From Microthrixaceae bacterium (GTDB taxonomy: Bacteria > Actinomycetota > Acidimicrobiia > Acidimicrobiales > Microtrichaceae), in assembly GCA_023957975.1 (NCBI GenBank), contig JAMLGM010000003.1:76024-140023 (forward strand): DNA of 64,000 bases, written 5' to 3'. A program made the position numbers and the translations under genes. Below, piece by piece: positions 1 to 8,630 of this stretch. Within the stretch, counting starts at the first letter, position 1. Every line of letters starts with the position of its first letter. The notes beneath the pieces are model-generated. The model had not been told where the DNA came from. It saw only the letters and a program-made list of their open reading frames with translations, and made no database searches.

Positions 1-1
1 G

Positions 2-337
2 TCCGAACTCGGGATGATTCAGCAGATGATCGCCGACAACGAGATCGACATCGCCGCCACACGGGCGATCACGAAAATGGCGAGCGAGGTGATCGATACC
101 GGGGCGAAGGGCTCGGCCGAGACGTCGATGGCCAAGACGTTCAGCGCGGAAGCGATCAATCGGGTGGTCGATCGAAGCCTGCAGATCTGTGGGTCCCTCG
201 GAGTGTCGCGGGACGTCTTGTTGAGCCGTTACTACCAGGAGGTGCGGCCGTTTCGAATCTACGACGGACCTTCGGAAACCCACCGGTGGTCGATCGCCAA
301 GCGGGCGTTTCGCGCCGCTGAGGCGCGACGATCGTAG
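2..337 (+). CDS. acyl-CoA dehydrogenase, C-terminal part (5' end outside window)
   Basis: The reading frame is open from the first base, so only the last 111 residues of the protein are seen. They form the helical C-terminal domain of an FAD-dependent acyl-CoA dehydrogenase, which removes two hydrogens from C2-C3 of an acyl-CoA. The signature IYDGPSETHR near the C-terminus is the form seen in ACAD10/11-type and actinobacterial FadE proteins, in place of the IYEGTSEIQ of short-chain enzymes. A DUF2237 gene follows 46 bases downstream on the same strand. Family is secure; the substrate cannot be judged from this fragment. Confidence 0.9.
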   Translation, partial: SELGMIQQMIADNEIDIAATRAITKMASEVIDTGAKGSAETSMAKTFSAEAINRVVDRSLQICGSLGVSRDVLLSRYYQEVRPFRIYDGPSETHRWSIAKRAFRAAEARRS

Positions 338-383
338 AGCTGCGCCGCCGGAACCAACGCAGCGAACAAGACAAGGAGCGAAC

Positions 384-788
384 GTGGAAGTCGAACGGCC
401 TCAGGAGCGCAACGTGATGGGTGGAGTGCTCGAACCGTGCGGAACCGACCCCGTCACGGGGTTTTACCGCGACGGATGTTGCAGCACCGGGCCCGAGGAT
501 CTGGGAAGCCACACGCTGTGCGCGGTGATGACCGAGGAGTTTCTGATGCACCAGCGAAGCATCGGCAACGACCTGTCGACCCCGATGCCGCAGTATCGCT
601 TTCCCGGGCTCAAGCCCGGCGATCGCTGGTGCGTGACCGCGCGCAACTGGTTGCGAGCGCATCTCGACGGCAAAGCCGCTCCGATCGTGTTGGCTTCCAC
701 CCACGAACGAGCGCTCGACATCGTGCCGCTCGAGGTGCTGGTGACGTATCGAATCGATGTGCCCGACACCCTCGAAGGGTTCGACTGA
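384..788 (+). CDS. DUF2237 family protein
   Basis: This 134-residue soluble protein carries the hallmark segments of DUF2237: PVTGFYRDGCC near residue 30, then HTLCAVMTEEFL, GNDLSTP, FPGLKPGD and a late THERALDIVPLEVL. The family is conserved in bacteria and has no assigned reaction. The invariant Cys pair and the GNDLSTP loop suggest a binding site, but that is inference. I chose the GTG start because AAGGAG lies at 373-378, six bases upstream; an in-frame ATG lies 33 bases further on. It is probably co-transcribed with the acyl-CoA dehydrogenase before it. Confidence 0.9.
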   Translation: MEVERPQERNVMGGVLEPCGTDPVTGFYRDGCCSTGPEDLGSHTLCAVMTEEFLMHQRSIGNDLSTPMPQYRFPGLKPGDRWCVTARNWLRAHLDGKAAPIVLASTHERALDIVPLEVLVTYRIDVPDTLEGFD

Positions 789-822
789 CGGCGCGGTTCC
801 TGAGCCCTCGACCCTACGGCTG

Positions 823-2001
823 TCAGGCGACGCCAACGAGCGATTCGCCGCGTGAATACAACGAGAACGCGATGGTGGCCAGAACTGCGCACATGACGCC
901 GACGATGCCGAACAGCCAGCCGGACCCAAGCTCGGCGTAGACCCACGGTGCAACCGAACTGAGCAGTCCCGCTCCGGCGAGACCGAATGCGGAGGTCAGG
1001 CCTTGACCGTTGCCGATCCGATCGGGAGGACACGCCTGCACCATCGCCTTCTGCGCCGAGGGGTTGGCCGTGGCCTGCACCACCGATTCGACCATGGCGA
1101 CGAGGGCGACCGCCCAGTACGACCCGACGAGGCCGTACAGGATCACGATCGGCACGAGCATCGCGAGGGTCCGCTTCGCGACGGGGATCGCCCCGTCGCG
1201 GTCGACGAGGCGCCCGCCGAACCCCGCGAGGAGCGCGAGCGGCACGCCGTAGAGCGTCAGCGATGCTCCGACGAAGGTGGTCGACGCCCCCAGGTCGGTG
1301 AGGTAGCGCGACCAAAGGGCCTCGTACACGCCGACGGGGAGATACATGGCGAGGCCCAGCAGCGCCGCGCCGAGGACCTTGGGCCGAGACAGCAGATCGA
1401 GGCCGCTGAGCTTCCACATTGGCAACGGGGTAGGACGGGTTTTCGCCTCAACGTCGGCGTGCCGGGTCAAGAGAAACACCAGCGCAAGACCTTGTATCGC
1501 CGCGAGTACGAAGAAGGGCGTCGAGAGGCTGCCCAGCTTGAACAACAACACGGCGATGGTCGGGCCGAAGACGAACCCGGTCGTCTCCGCCGCCACCATC
1601 ATGCCGAGGTTCTGCCCGGCGCGGGTGGTCGACAGCCGGGCGACACTCGACCGGCCGGCGGCCAGGAACATGCCGACGCCGAGTCCGCACAGCCCCCGGG
1701 CGGCGATGAACTGCCACAGCTCGGTGGCGACGCCGAACCAGGCGGTCGATATCGCGCCGATCGCGAGGCCCACGATCATCATCCGGCGCGCGTGGCCTTT
1801 GTCGGCGTAATGGGCGAGGCCGAGCGCACTGAACAGCGAGGTGGCGAACAGCGCCGATGAGATCAGGCCGAGTTGACCGGTCGAGATGCCGTGGGTGTCC
1901 TGGATCTCGGCGATGAGCCCGAAGATCGTTCCATTGCCGGCCTGCATGGCCACGGTCACGGCGAGCACGATCCACAGGGTTGTTCGTTGCTCGGTGTCCA
2001 C
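823..2001 (-). CDS. MFS transporter
   Basis: The 392-residue protein has about twelve hydrophobic segments and the typical major-facilitator layout. A charged motif after the second helix (HYADKGHARR) resembles the family motif GxLaDrxGrr. It should be a proton-driven inner-membrane transporter; the substrate is unknown. On the minus strand TAGCGT at 2015-2010 sits eight bases before GTG 2001, which supports a leaderless start there rather than at the TTG three codons earlier. It is the last gene after the leftward acyl-CoA cluster, so uptake or efflux of a substrate of that pathway is possible but unproven. Confidence 0.88.
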   Translation of the reverse strand: MDTEQRTTLWIVLAVTVAMQAGNGTIFGLIAEIQDTHGISTGQLGLISSALFATSLFSALGLAHYADKGHARRMMIVGLAIGAISTAWFGVATELWQFIAARGLCGLGVGMFLAAGRSSVARLSTTRAGQNLGMMVAAETTGFVFGPTIAVLLFKLGSLSTPFFVLAAIQGLALVFLLTRHADVEAKTRPTPLPMWKLSGLDLLSRPKVLGAALLGLAMYLPVGVYEALWSRYLTDLGASTTFVGASLTLYGVPLALLAGFGGRLVDRDGAIPVAKRTLAMLVPIVILYGLVGSYWAVALVAMVESVVQATANPSAQKAMVQACPPDRIGNGQGLTSAFGLAGAGLLSSVAPWVYAELGSGWLFGIVGVMCAVLATIAFSLYSRGESLVGVA

Positions 2002-2029
2002 GGCGGGCAACGCTACCCCGAGACGCGAG

Positions 2030-2060
2030 GCGGCCCTCCCGAATAACCCGGGAGGGCCGC
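2030..2060. terminator. GC-rich hairpin between thiolase and MFS genes
   Basis: A 12-bp stem (GCGGCCCTCCCG with CGGGAGGGCCGC) closes a 7-base loop. It lies just past the thiolase stop and before the MFS start on the minus strand. No T-run follows, so it may be a terminator, an mRNA 3' stabiliser or an attenuator. Confidence 0.5.
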
Positions 2061-2105
2061 GTCGGATGGGCAGCGAGGCCGAGGCGTCGCTGCGCTACGG
2101 CTGTG

Positions 2106-3311
2106 TCAGGAGAGGCGCTCGACGATCATGGCCATGCCTTGACCGCCACCGACACACATCGACTCCATGCCGAACTGCTTGTCGGACACCTGAAGGTTGT
2201 GGATGAGGGTGCCCATGATGCGGGCGCCGGTCATGCCGAAGGGGTGGCCGATGGCGATGGCGCCGCCGCGGGTGTTGAGCTTGTCCCAGCTGATGCCGAG
2301 GTGCTTCGCGGAGGGAACCACCTGTGCGGCGAACGCCTCGTTGATCTCGACGAGGTCGATGTCGTCGATGGTCATGTTGGCGCGGCCGAGGGCCTGACGG
2401 CAGGCCTCGATCGGGCCGAGGCCCATGATCTCCGGGTTGAGCCCCGACACACCGGAGCTCACGATGCGGGCGAGCGGGGTGAGGCCGAGTTCCTTGGCCT
2501 TGGTGTCGCTCATGACGAGCACCGCTGCTGCACCGTCGTTGAGCGGGCAGGCGTTGCCGGCGGTGACCGAACCACCCGGGCGAAACACCGGGTTGAGCCC
2601 CGCGAGCTTCTCGACGGTGGTGCCGGGCCGGATTCCGTCGTCCTGGCTGACGACGGTGCCGTCGGCGAGGGTGACCGGGGAGATCTCGTCGGCCCAGTAG
2701 CCGTTCTCGAGCGATTCGGTGGCACGTTGTTGTGAGAGTGCGGCGAACTCGTCCTGGTCCTGGCGGGACACGTTTTCGTATTCAGCGACGTTCTCGGCGG
2801 TCTCGCCCATGGCGAGGTAGACGTCGGGGAGGCCGACGGGTGCGGTCCAGGCGCCCTGGTCGCCAGCGGTGCGGGCCTGGGTGCGGTCCATGGCGGCGTC
2901 GAACAACGGGTTCTTCGGGCCGCCGTCGGCCATTCCGCTCATGAACTGCGAGACGGTCTCGACGCCGGCGGCGAGGAAGATGTCGCCCTCGCCTGCCTTG
3001 ATGGCGTGGCCGGCGTTGCGGATCGCCTGCAGCGACGACGAGCAGTAGCGGTTGATGGTCACGCCGGGCACGTCGGGCATGTCGGCGAGGATGGCGACGA
3101 CGCGGGCGAGGTTGTAACCGGACATGCCGGCGGGCTGACCACATCCGAGGAGGAGATCCTCGACCTGGTTGCGGTCGACCGAGGGAACCTTGTCGAACAG
3201 TGCGTTGATGACCCCTGCGGTGAGGTCGTCGGGGCGCACCGTGTTGAGCGATCCCTTGGCGGCCCGACCGATGGGGGTACGAGCGGTGGCGACGATGACT
3301 GCTTCTGGCAT
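2106..3311 (-). CDS. acetyl-CoA C-acyltransferase (thiolase)
   Basis: This 401-residue thiolase would cleave a 3-ketoacyl-CoA with CoA as the last step of a beta-oxidation round. The acylated Cys lies in NRYCSSSLQAI near residue 90, and the two other catalytic positions are in GHPFGMTGAR and CVGGGQGMA near the C-terminus, together with NEAFAAQ. CSSS replaces the usual C(G/A)SG around the nucleophile. The start has GGGAGA upstream. It follows a MaoC hydratase, a reductase and a dehydrogenase, so the run supplies a nearly full beta-oxidation cycle. It is more like FadA-type degradative thiolases than mycobacterial FadA5 or FadA6 as I recall them. Confidence 0.93.
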   Translation of the reverse strand: MPEAVIVATARTPIGRAAKGSLNTVRPDDLTAGVINALFDKVPSVDRNQVEDLLLGCGQPAGMSGYNLARVVAILADMPDVPGVTINRYCSSSLQAIRNAGHAIKAGEGDIFLAAGVETVSQFMSGMADGGPKNPLFDAAMDRTQARTAGDQGAWTAPVGLPDVYLAMGETAENVAEYENVSRQDQDEFAALSQQRATESLENGYWADEISPVTLADGTVVSQDDGIRPGTTVEKLAGLNPVFRPGGSVTAGNACPLNDGAAAVLVMSDTKAKELGLTPLARIVSSGVSGLNPEIMGLGPIEACRQALGRANMTIDDIDLVEINEAFAAQVVPSAKHLGISWDKLNTRGGAIAIGHPFGMTGARIMGTLIHNLQVSDKQFGMESMCVGGGQGMAMIVERLS

Positions 3312-3352
3312 GAACGTGATCTCCCGTGGGAACCGTGTGATGGTGGAAAAAG

Positions 3353-3368
3353 GTTACTCGTCGGTAAC
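3353..3368. promoter_or_regulatory. inverted repeat upstream of thiolase (GTTAC-N6-GTAAC)
   Basis: On the minus strand GTTACCGACGAGTAAC lies 42 bases before the thiolase start and overlaps a possible -10 box TAACCT (3357-3352). It differs from the TCTGACG-type palindrome found at other loci here, so the thiolase may have its own regulator. TetR-type binding is inferred from the symmetry only. Confidence 0.5.
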
Positions 3369-3429
3369 TTCAGCGGCGAACCCTGAGGGCCGCCGTGCGG
3401 CGTGGTCGGATTCGCGAAGCGCTCGCAGC

Positions 3430-3888
3430 TCAGGGGAAGAAACGGCTGACGGTGTCGACGATGCACGAGGGTTTCGCTGCACCGTCGACGCTGATCGTGA
3501 TGCGCACGACCACCTGGATTCCCTCGCCGATCTGTTCCGCCGACAGGATCTCGCCGGTCGCCGAGATCGTCGCCCCGGCCGGCACGGGTGCAGGGAACCG
3601 CACCTTGTCGACCCCGACGTTGACCCCCATGGAGAAGTTCTCGACCGTGAGCAACTCGGGCAGGAAGAGGTTGGCGAGCGACAGCGTGAGATAGCCGTGG
3701 GCGATCGGGCCGCCGAAGGGGCTCTCGGCGTTCGCCCGTTCGACGTCCACGTGGATCCACTGATGGTCCCCGGTCGCCTCGGCGAACTGGTTGATGCGGT
3801 CCTGCTCGACGCTCACCGCGTCGGTCGGGCCGAGTTGGTCGCCGACGTGATCGAGCAGGTCGGCAGGGGTGGCGAGTCGAAGCGTCAT
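3430..3888 (-). CDS. MaoC family dehydratase (enoyl-CoA hydratase 2 type)
   Basis: A single hot-dog domain of 152 residues. The active-site motif appears as FAEATGDHQWIHVD, matching the family pattern with Asp and His as the catalytic pair, followed by GPIAHGYLTLSL. It should hydrate a trans-2-enoyl-CoA or dehydrate an R-3-hydroxyacyl-CoA. The ATG at 3888 overlaps the stop of the upstream lipoprotein gene (ATGA), which implies translational coupling and decides against a longer start. It sits between an SDR reductase and a thiolase in one leftward cluster. Confidence 0.92.
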   Translation of the reverse strand: MTLRLATPADLLDHVGDQLGPTDAVSVEQDRINQFAEATGDHQWIHVDVERANAESPFGGPIAHGYLTLSLANLFLPELLTVENFSMGVNVGVDKVRFPAPVPAGATISATGEILSAEQIGEGIQVVVRITISVDGAAKPSCIVDTVSRFFP

Positions 3889-4328
3889 TGCGAGGAATCC
3901 TTGGACACGAGTTGGTTGGTCGATTCTTGGAGTTCGGTCACGCACTCTGCGCTCAATTGATCGGCGCGCGAGCGGAGTTGGCCCGAATTATCGGAGCTTC
4001 CGGTGGTCGCGGTGCTGAACGACGGGTCGCGATACATCTGGCGAAGCAATTCGGAATCGTCCTTCACCGCGTCGTAGGTGCAGCCGAGGAACTCGTCGAC
4101 CACGGTGCGCAGATCGTCGGGGTCGACGTCGTCGAGGCTCGCTCCCTCGGCCAGGTCGGAACCGAGGGTGGTGCGCATCTCCGCGATGAACGCGTCGCGC
4201 GACGGTTCCGATGAGCCGCACCCGCTCGCAGCACCGACAGCGACGAGCGCGGCGAACGCGGACACCGCGAGCATGCGGCGAGCCGTTCGACGGCTCTCGG
4301 ATCGGGGTCGAGGGGGGAGGTGGATCAC
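3885..4328 (-). CDS. small secreted lipoprotein, function unknown
   Basis: This 147-residue protein begins with an Arg-rich segment and a hydrophobic stretch ending in the lipobox ASGC, so it is probably lipidated and anchored outside the membrane. The mature part is acidic with two further Cys residues (FLGC and AEC) that could form a disulfide. I recognise no domain. A second Met at residue 19 would give a more normal signal peptide. It lies 10 bases after the IpdF-like gene and overlaps the MaoC gene by four bases, so it belongs to the acyl-CoA operon; a role in substrate capture is a guess. Confidence 0.8.
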   Translation of the reverse strand: MIHLPPRPRSESRRTARRMLAVSAFAALVAVGAASGCGSSEPSRDAFIAEMRTTLGSDLAEGASLDDVDPDDLRTVVDEFLGCTYDAVKDDSELLRQMYRDPSFSTATTGSSDNSGQLRSRADQLSAECVTELQESTNQLVSKDSSQ

Positions 4329-4338
4329 GACCGTCAGG

Positions 4339-5121
4339 CTAGGCGTGCTGGGACGATACGGCGACGACCTCGCCGGTCATGTAGGTCGTGTAGTCGCTGG
4401 CCAACATGACCATGACGTTCGCGATTTCCCAGGGCTCTGCGGCCCGGCCGAAGGCCTCGCGGGCTTCGAGTTCCTCGAGCAGACCGTCGGGAGTGACCTT
4501 GGCGAGAAACGGGTGCATGGCGAGCGACGGCGACACGGCGTTGACCCGCACGTTGTGCTTGGCGGCTTCCATCGCCGAACAGCGGGTCAGTGCCATCACA
4601 CCGGCCTTGGCCGCGGCGTAGTGGGCCTGCAGTTCTTGCGCTCGCCAGCCCAGTACCGACGCGTTGTTCACCACGACACCGGCGTTGCGTTCGTACATGT
4701 GGGGCAGCACGGCGCGCATGCACCGAAACGTGCCGGTGAGGGTGACGTCGAGGACGACGTTCCACTGATCGTCGGTCATCTCGACGAGCGGGGCGTTACC
4801 ACCCAAACCTGCGTTGTTCATCCACACGTCGATGTGGCCGAGTTGTTCGATACCCGCAGCGACGAGCGCTTGCACCTGTTCCTCGTCGGTCACGTTGCAG
4901 AGTTGGGTGAACGGACGGCGACCGGTTTCGACCTCGATGCGATCGGCGGCCTCGGCGAGGCGCCGTTCGTGCAGGTCGCTGATGAGGACCGTCGCGCCTT
5001 CCTCGGTGCAGCGCTTCGCGAGGGAGAACCCGATGCCGGTGCCGGCGGCCGCGGTGACCACCACGGTCTTGTCGGTGAGGAGGCCTCGTGCGGGTGGGTA
5101 ATCGGGAACGGGTGCGGCCAT
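4339..5121 (-). CDS. ipdF: SDR oxidoreductase, IpdF-like
   Basis: A 260-residue short-chain dehydrogenase. The nucleotide loop is TAAAGTGIG (23-31), NNAG is at 102-105, and the catalytic residues are Ser155, Tyr168 and Lys172 in the block NNASVLGWRAQ...YAAAKAG. From memory this block, with TDDQW, AFGRAAEPWE and the GEVVAVSSQHA ending, closely matches mycobacterial IpdF (Rv3559c), which acts on a hydroxylated HIP-CoA intermediate of steroid C/D-ring degradation. A GGAGGA ribosome site precedes ATG 5121. It directly follows a FadE30-like gene, the same pair as in mycobacteria. The family is certain; the exact substrate is inferred. Confidence 0.85.
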   Translation of the reverse strand: MAAPVPDYPPARGLLTDKTVVVTAAAGTGIGFSLAKRCTEEGATVLISDLHERRLAEAADRIEVETGRRPFTQLCNVTDEEQVQALVAAGIEQLGHIDVWMNNAGLGGNAPLVEMTDDQWNVVLDVTLTGTFRCMRAVLPHMYERNAGVVVNNASVLGWRAQELQAHYAAAKAGVMALTRCSAMEAAKHNVRVNAVSPSLAMHPFLAKVTPDGLLEELEAREAFGRAAEPWEIANVMVMLASDYTTYMTGEVVAVSSQHA

Positions 5122-5205
5122 GGGGATTCCTCCGGCGGGTGCGGTTGTGTGGCGGGTCGTGAGACGGTCGAGAACGGAAGCGGACTGTGCGCAGACGTCG
5201 TGCGT

Positions 5206-6390
5206 TTAGCGGGGTTCGCGCGGTAGGCCCAACGCCCGCTCGCCGATGACGTTGCGCTGTACCTGGTTCGAGCCGCCGTAGATCGTGTCGGATCGCGTGA
5301 ACATGAACAGGCGATGCAGCGCCTCGAGGGGTTCGTGGCTGTCGTAGCTGTCGTTGATGATCATGGCCTCGGAGCCCATCGCGTCCATCGCCACCTCGCC
5401 CATGTCTCGGTGCAGCGAGGCCCAGAACAACTTGGTGATCATCGCCTCGCGGCCCAGTTGGCTTTCGGCGAGCGACAACGTGCGCACGGCGTTCGCTCGC
5501 ATGATGCGGACCCGGATCCACAGCGAGGTGATCGCATCGCGCAGATTGGGGTCCTCGAGGCGGCCGTTGGCCTTCGCTGCGTCGATGATCTCGGTGAGCT
5601 CGCGCTGGAAGGCCATCTGCTGGCCGAGCGTGAGCACGCCGCGCTCAAACGCCAGGGTGCCCATTGCCACCTTCCAGCCGTCGCCGATGCCGCCGACGAT
5701 GTTGGAGGCATCGGTGCGAACGTCGTCGAAGAACACCTCGTTGAATTCGGCGGTGCCGGTGATCTGGCGGATCGGGCGGACCTCGATGCCCTCGGCGGTC
5801 ATCGGCACCAGGAGATAGACGAGCCCGGCATGGCGCTGGCTACCCTCCTCGGAGCGGGCGATGACAAAACACCAGTCCGACCACTGGGCGAGTGAGGTCC
5901 ACACCTTTTGGCCGTTGATGACCCACTGGCCGTCGACGAGGCGAGCGGTCGTCTTGATGTTGGCGAGGTCGCTTCCGGCGTTGGGTTCGGAGTAGCCCTG
6001 GCACCAGTACTCGGTGCCGCCGACGATGCCGGGGAGGAACTGCGCCTTTTGTTCCTCGCTTGCGAAGTGGATGAGCGTCGGGCCGAGGAGGCCCTCGCCG
6101 ATGAGCCCGGCGCGCCCCGGTCCTCCCGCTCGTGCGTATTCCTCGTGGAAAATGACTTCCTGGCTGATCGGGAGCCCGCGGCCGCCGTACTGGGTTGGCC
6201 ACCCGACACAGGTCCAACGGGCCGAGGCGAGGTGGCGTTCCCACTCCATCCGCTCCTGGACAAACATGTGCTCATCGCCGGGGCCGCCCCGGAACCGGAG
6301 CTTGGCGAAGTCGCCGGTCAGGTTCTCGTGCATCCAGGTGCGGATCTCGTCACGGAACTCGGAGTCTGCTGTCGAATCGCCAACCAACAT
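5206..6390 (-). CDS. fadE30: acyl-CoA dehydrogenase, FadE30-like
   Basis: A 394-residue acyl-CoA dehydrogenase with WCQGYSEPNAGSDLA (FAD/substrate loop), INGQKVWTS, FNEVFFDDVRTDA and the C-terminal SDTIYGGSNQVQRN. These blocks match my memory of mycobacterial FadE30 (Rv3560c), the dehydrogenase of early HIP-CoA breakdown. I chose ATG 6390 because TACGAT at 6403-6398 lies seven bases before it (leaderless) and the TCTGAC palindrome sits directly upstream; a longer frame to 6429 would run through that operator. The gene heads a leftward unit with ipdF-like, lipoprotein and MaoC genes. The steroid role is inference. Confidence 0.87.
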   Translation of the reverse strand: MLVGDSTADSEFRDEIRTWMHENLTGDFAKLRFRGGPGDEHMFVQERMEWERHLASARWTCVGWPTQYGGRGLPISQEVIFHEEYARAGGPGRAGLIGEGLLGPTLIHFASEEQKAQFLPGIVGGTEYWCQGYSEPNAGSDLANIKTTARLVDGQWVINGQKVWTSLAQWSDWCFVIARSEEGSQRHAGLVYLLVPMTAEGIEVRPIRQITGTAEFNEVFFDDVRTDASNIVGGIGDGWKVAMGTLAFERGVLTLGQQMAFQRELTEIIDAAKANGRLEDPNLRDAITSLWIRVRIMRANAVRTLSLAESQLGREAMITKLFWASLHRDMGEVAMDAMGSEAMIINDSYDSHEPLEALHRLFMFTRSDTIYGGSNQVQRNVIGERALGLPREPR

Positions 6391-6402
6391 GGGTCGAATC
6401 GT

Positions 6403-6421
6403 ATCTGACGAGGTGTCAGAT
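6403..6421. promoter_or_regulatory. TCTGAC palindrome, site 1 (upstream of fadE30-like gene)
   Basis: Perfect 7-bp arms ATCTGAC and GTCAGAT are separated by GAGGT. The site ends at the first base of the probable -10 box of the fadE30-like gene, so a bound protein would block RNA polymerase. The same core CTGAC-N5-GTCAG recurs near 27.73, 46.51, 54.57 and 61.13 kb, and with one change near 53.04 kb. Confidence 0.8.
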
Positions 6422-6473
6422 CTTCCCATCCGCGAGCCGGCAGCCGCAGTCGCAGCCTCTACGCTCGCAGGCC

Positions 6474-7526
6474 GTGAATCCGTTCTCCGTCAACCCCAAC
6501 CCGGGCTCGTCGCCGCCGCCCCCACCGCAGGGACCGCGGCGGCCGTTCGCGTCGGGATCGCGGACGGCGATCTGGGTGGGCGTCGGCGCTGCGTCGGTGG
6601 TCGCGGTGCTCGCACTGGTGATTGCGTTGACGAACGGTCAGCAAGCGGCTGCACCGGCGGCGACCTCAACGACGCAGGTGGAAACGACGCTGGCCCCCAC
6701 GCCGACGTCCACGCCGGTGACCGAACCGCCGACGACTCGGCCGGTGTCGACGGAACTGCACCGGGAGTCATGCGTGTTGCACGAACTCGTCGCACGCGGT
6801 TGCGACCTGATGGTGGCCCAGGACGCCGTCGGCACCGGGCCGTTGCCGGTGGTGATCCTGCTGCACGGCCTCGCCGGATCGGAATCGGCGGTGCGAAGTG
6901 CGGGCGCATGGCCCGACGCGGTCGCATCCCATCGCTTCATGCTCGTCACCCCCGCCGGGGTCGCCGGCAGCTGGAACGCGCAGGGGTGCTGTGGGGTCGC
7001 GAGCGCGGTGCAGATCGACGACGTGGGCTTTCTTCGCGGGCTCATCGAGCGACTCACCGCACGTGACGACGTCGACGCGTCGCGGATCTACCTTGTCGGA
7101 CACTCCAACGGCGGGATGATGGCGTATCGCTACCTCTGTTCCGATGCCGAACGCATCGCCGGGATGGTGAGCGTTTCCGGAACCCGTGTCAGCGGGTGCT
7201 TCCCGTCGGCGCCGACCGATGTCTTGCAGATCCACGGCACGGGCGACACGACCGTGCCCTACGACGGGGGACAGGGCCTGGTCGCGGCGATCCTCGGCGT
7301 GACGTTCTCCTCGGTCCCTTCGACGATGCAACAGATGGCCGAGGCCCAGCAGTGTGCGCTCGATCCTCAGGTCGTCGAGAGCGACCCGGTCACCGAACAG
7401 TCGTGGACCGGCTGCAGCGGTGGTGCGCATGTCGACCTGTGGAGTGTCCGTGGGTTGAACCACGACTGGATGCGCAAGCCGGTGAACCTGACCGATCGCA
7501 TCCTCGACTATTTCGGCATCGACTGA
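6474..7526 (+). CDS. secreted esterase, LpqC / PHB depolymerase family
   Basis: The 350-residue protein has a Pro-rich cytoplasmic N-terminus, one transmembrane segment (AIWVGVGAASVVAVLALVIA, about 30-50), a Thr/Pro-rich linker and an extracytoplasmic alpha/beta hydrolase domain. VILLHGLAGS gives the oxyanion region and GHSNGGMMAY the nucleophile Ser; HGTGDTTVPY and LNHDW supply Asp and His. The family covers feruloyl/acetyl esterases and polyhydroxybutyrate depolymerases. TACGCT at 6460-6465 lies eight bases before GTG 6474, indicating a leaderless start. It is divergent from the fadE30-like gene, with 83 bases between. Confidence 0.88.
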   Translation: MNPFSVNPNPGSSPPPPPQGPRRPFASGSRTAIWVGVGAASVVAVLALVIALTNGQQAAAPAATSTTQVETTLAPTPTSTPVTEPPTTRPVSTELHRESCVLHELVARGCDLMVAQDAVGTGPLPVVILLHGLAGSESAVRSAGAWPDAVASHRFMLVTPAGVAGSWNAQGCCGVASAVQIDDVGFLRGLIERLTARDDVDASRIYLVGHSNGGMMAYRYLCSDAERIAGMVSVSGTRVSGCFPSAPTDVLQIHGTGDTTVPYDGGQGLVAAILGVTFSSVPSTMQQMAEAQQCALDPQVVESDPVTEQSWTGCSGGAHVDLWSVRGLNHDWMRKPVNLTDRILDYFGID

Positions 7527-7569
7527 GCCGAGCGCCAGCGGTCGCGTGCTCGCGCGGTACCGTACCTCG

Positions 7570-8502
7570 ATGGATGCCCGGACCGACTCAACCGCTGAAG
7601 ACGACGCCGTCGAGCTGAGCGCCCTCGGGCTGAGCACCTCCCGGATCTACGAACTCGACGTGAGCGCAGCCGCCGAGTTGCTGAATGCTGCCGTTGAGTC
7701 GGGGTGCACGGTGATCGACTGCGCCGACGTGTGGGGGTTCGACCCGGCGGCACTTGCGGACCCGTCTCAGCGTCCCGGATTCGGGTCGGCCGAGGAGCGG
7801 ATCGGCGAAGTGCTCGCTACATCACCGGGGCTTCGCGACGAGCTGTTCATCACCACCAAGGGCGGTGCGTTTCCTCCGATTCCGCTGGAGTGCTCAGCCG
7901 ACTACCTGGTGCAGGCGTGCGACGCGTCGTTGTACCGCTTGGGGGTTGAGCAGATCGATCTCTATCAGATTCATCAACCCGACCTGCTCACCCACCCCGC
8001 TGAGGTGGCCTCCGCACTCGACTCACTCGTCGCTGCCGGCAAGGTGGCCCAGGTGGGGGTGTGTCAACACAACCCCTCCCAGGTCGACACGTTGCAGGCG
8101 TTTCTCGACGTGCAGATCGCCTCGGTCGCCATGCCGTTCAACCTCCTGGCGCTCGGAGCGTTGATCGACGGCCGGCTCGACCAGGCGGTGACCCTGGGCC
8201 TCGTTCCCTTCGCGACCCAGCCGCTGTGCGGCGGTCGGCTTTTCGGAGAACTGACGGGCAAGACCGCAGCGGCGGTCGAGGTGTGCCGCCGGATTGCCGA
8301 CGAGCAGGGTGTCGAACTCGCTGCAGTCTTGCTGGCGTTCGCCATGCATCACCCCTCGACGATGGTGCCGCTGGTGTCGACGATTTCCGTGGACCACCTG
8401 CGGCAAGCCGCTGCGGCGGAGGACGTCGGTTTGTCGCGCCAGCAGTGGTACGAGATCTACCAAGCGGCGCGAGGTTCCCAAATTCTCCATGGCATGCCGT
8501 GA
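7570..8502 (+). CDS. aldo/keto reductase family protein with altered active site
   Basis: A 310-residue protein of the aldo/keto reductase barrel. LFITTKGG carries the usual active-site Lys, and DLYQIHQPD and GVCQHNP are family strands. The motif that normally reads DTAxxYG is DCADVWG here, so the catalytic Tyr position appears to hold Trp; activity on carbonyls may be lost or changed. TACCGT at 7558-7563 lies six bases before ATG 7570, which supports a leaderless start. The start follows the esterase stop by 43 bases. Family membership is firm, function uncertain. Confidence 0.82.
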   Translation: MDARTDSTAEDDAVELSALGLSTSRIYELDVSAAAELLNAAVESGCTVIDCADVWGFDPAALADPSQRPGFGSAEERIGEVLATSPGLRDELFITTKGGAFPPIPLECSADYLVQACDASLYRLGVEQIDLYQIHQPDLLTHPAEVASALDSLVAAGKVAQVGVCQHNPSQVDTLQAFLDVQIASVAMPFNLLALGALIDGRLDQAVTLGLVPFATQPLCGGRLFGELTGKTAAAVEVCRRIADEQGVELAAVLLAFAMHHPSTMVPLVSTISVDHLRQAAAAEDVGLSRQQWYEIYQAARGSQILHGMP

Positions 8503-8630
8503 CGAAATGTTGCAAGGTACCTGGGCCGCACCGAGATTCCCTCTCGGCTGAGGTACGATGACACGCTTGTAATTTCCACTGTCGATCGGCCGGTTGTGGC
8601 GTTCGAGCGACAGGGGCACGGAAGACCGAC

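Noticed and set aside
2106..3311. Calling the thiolase FadA6 or FadA5 of the steroid pathway
   Set aside because: The remembered FadA5 and FadA6 active-site blocks (CGSG type) differ from CSSS here; only a general thiolase call is safe.
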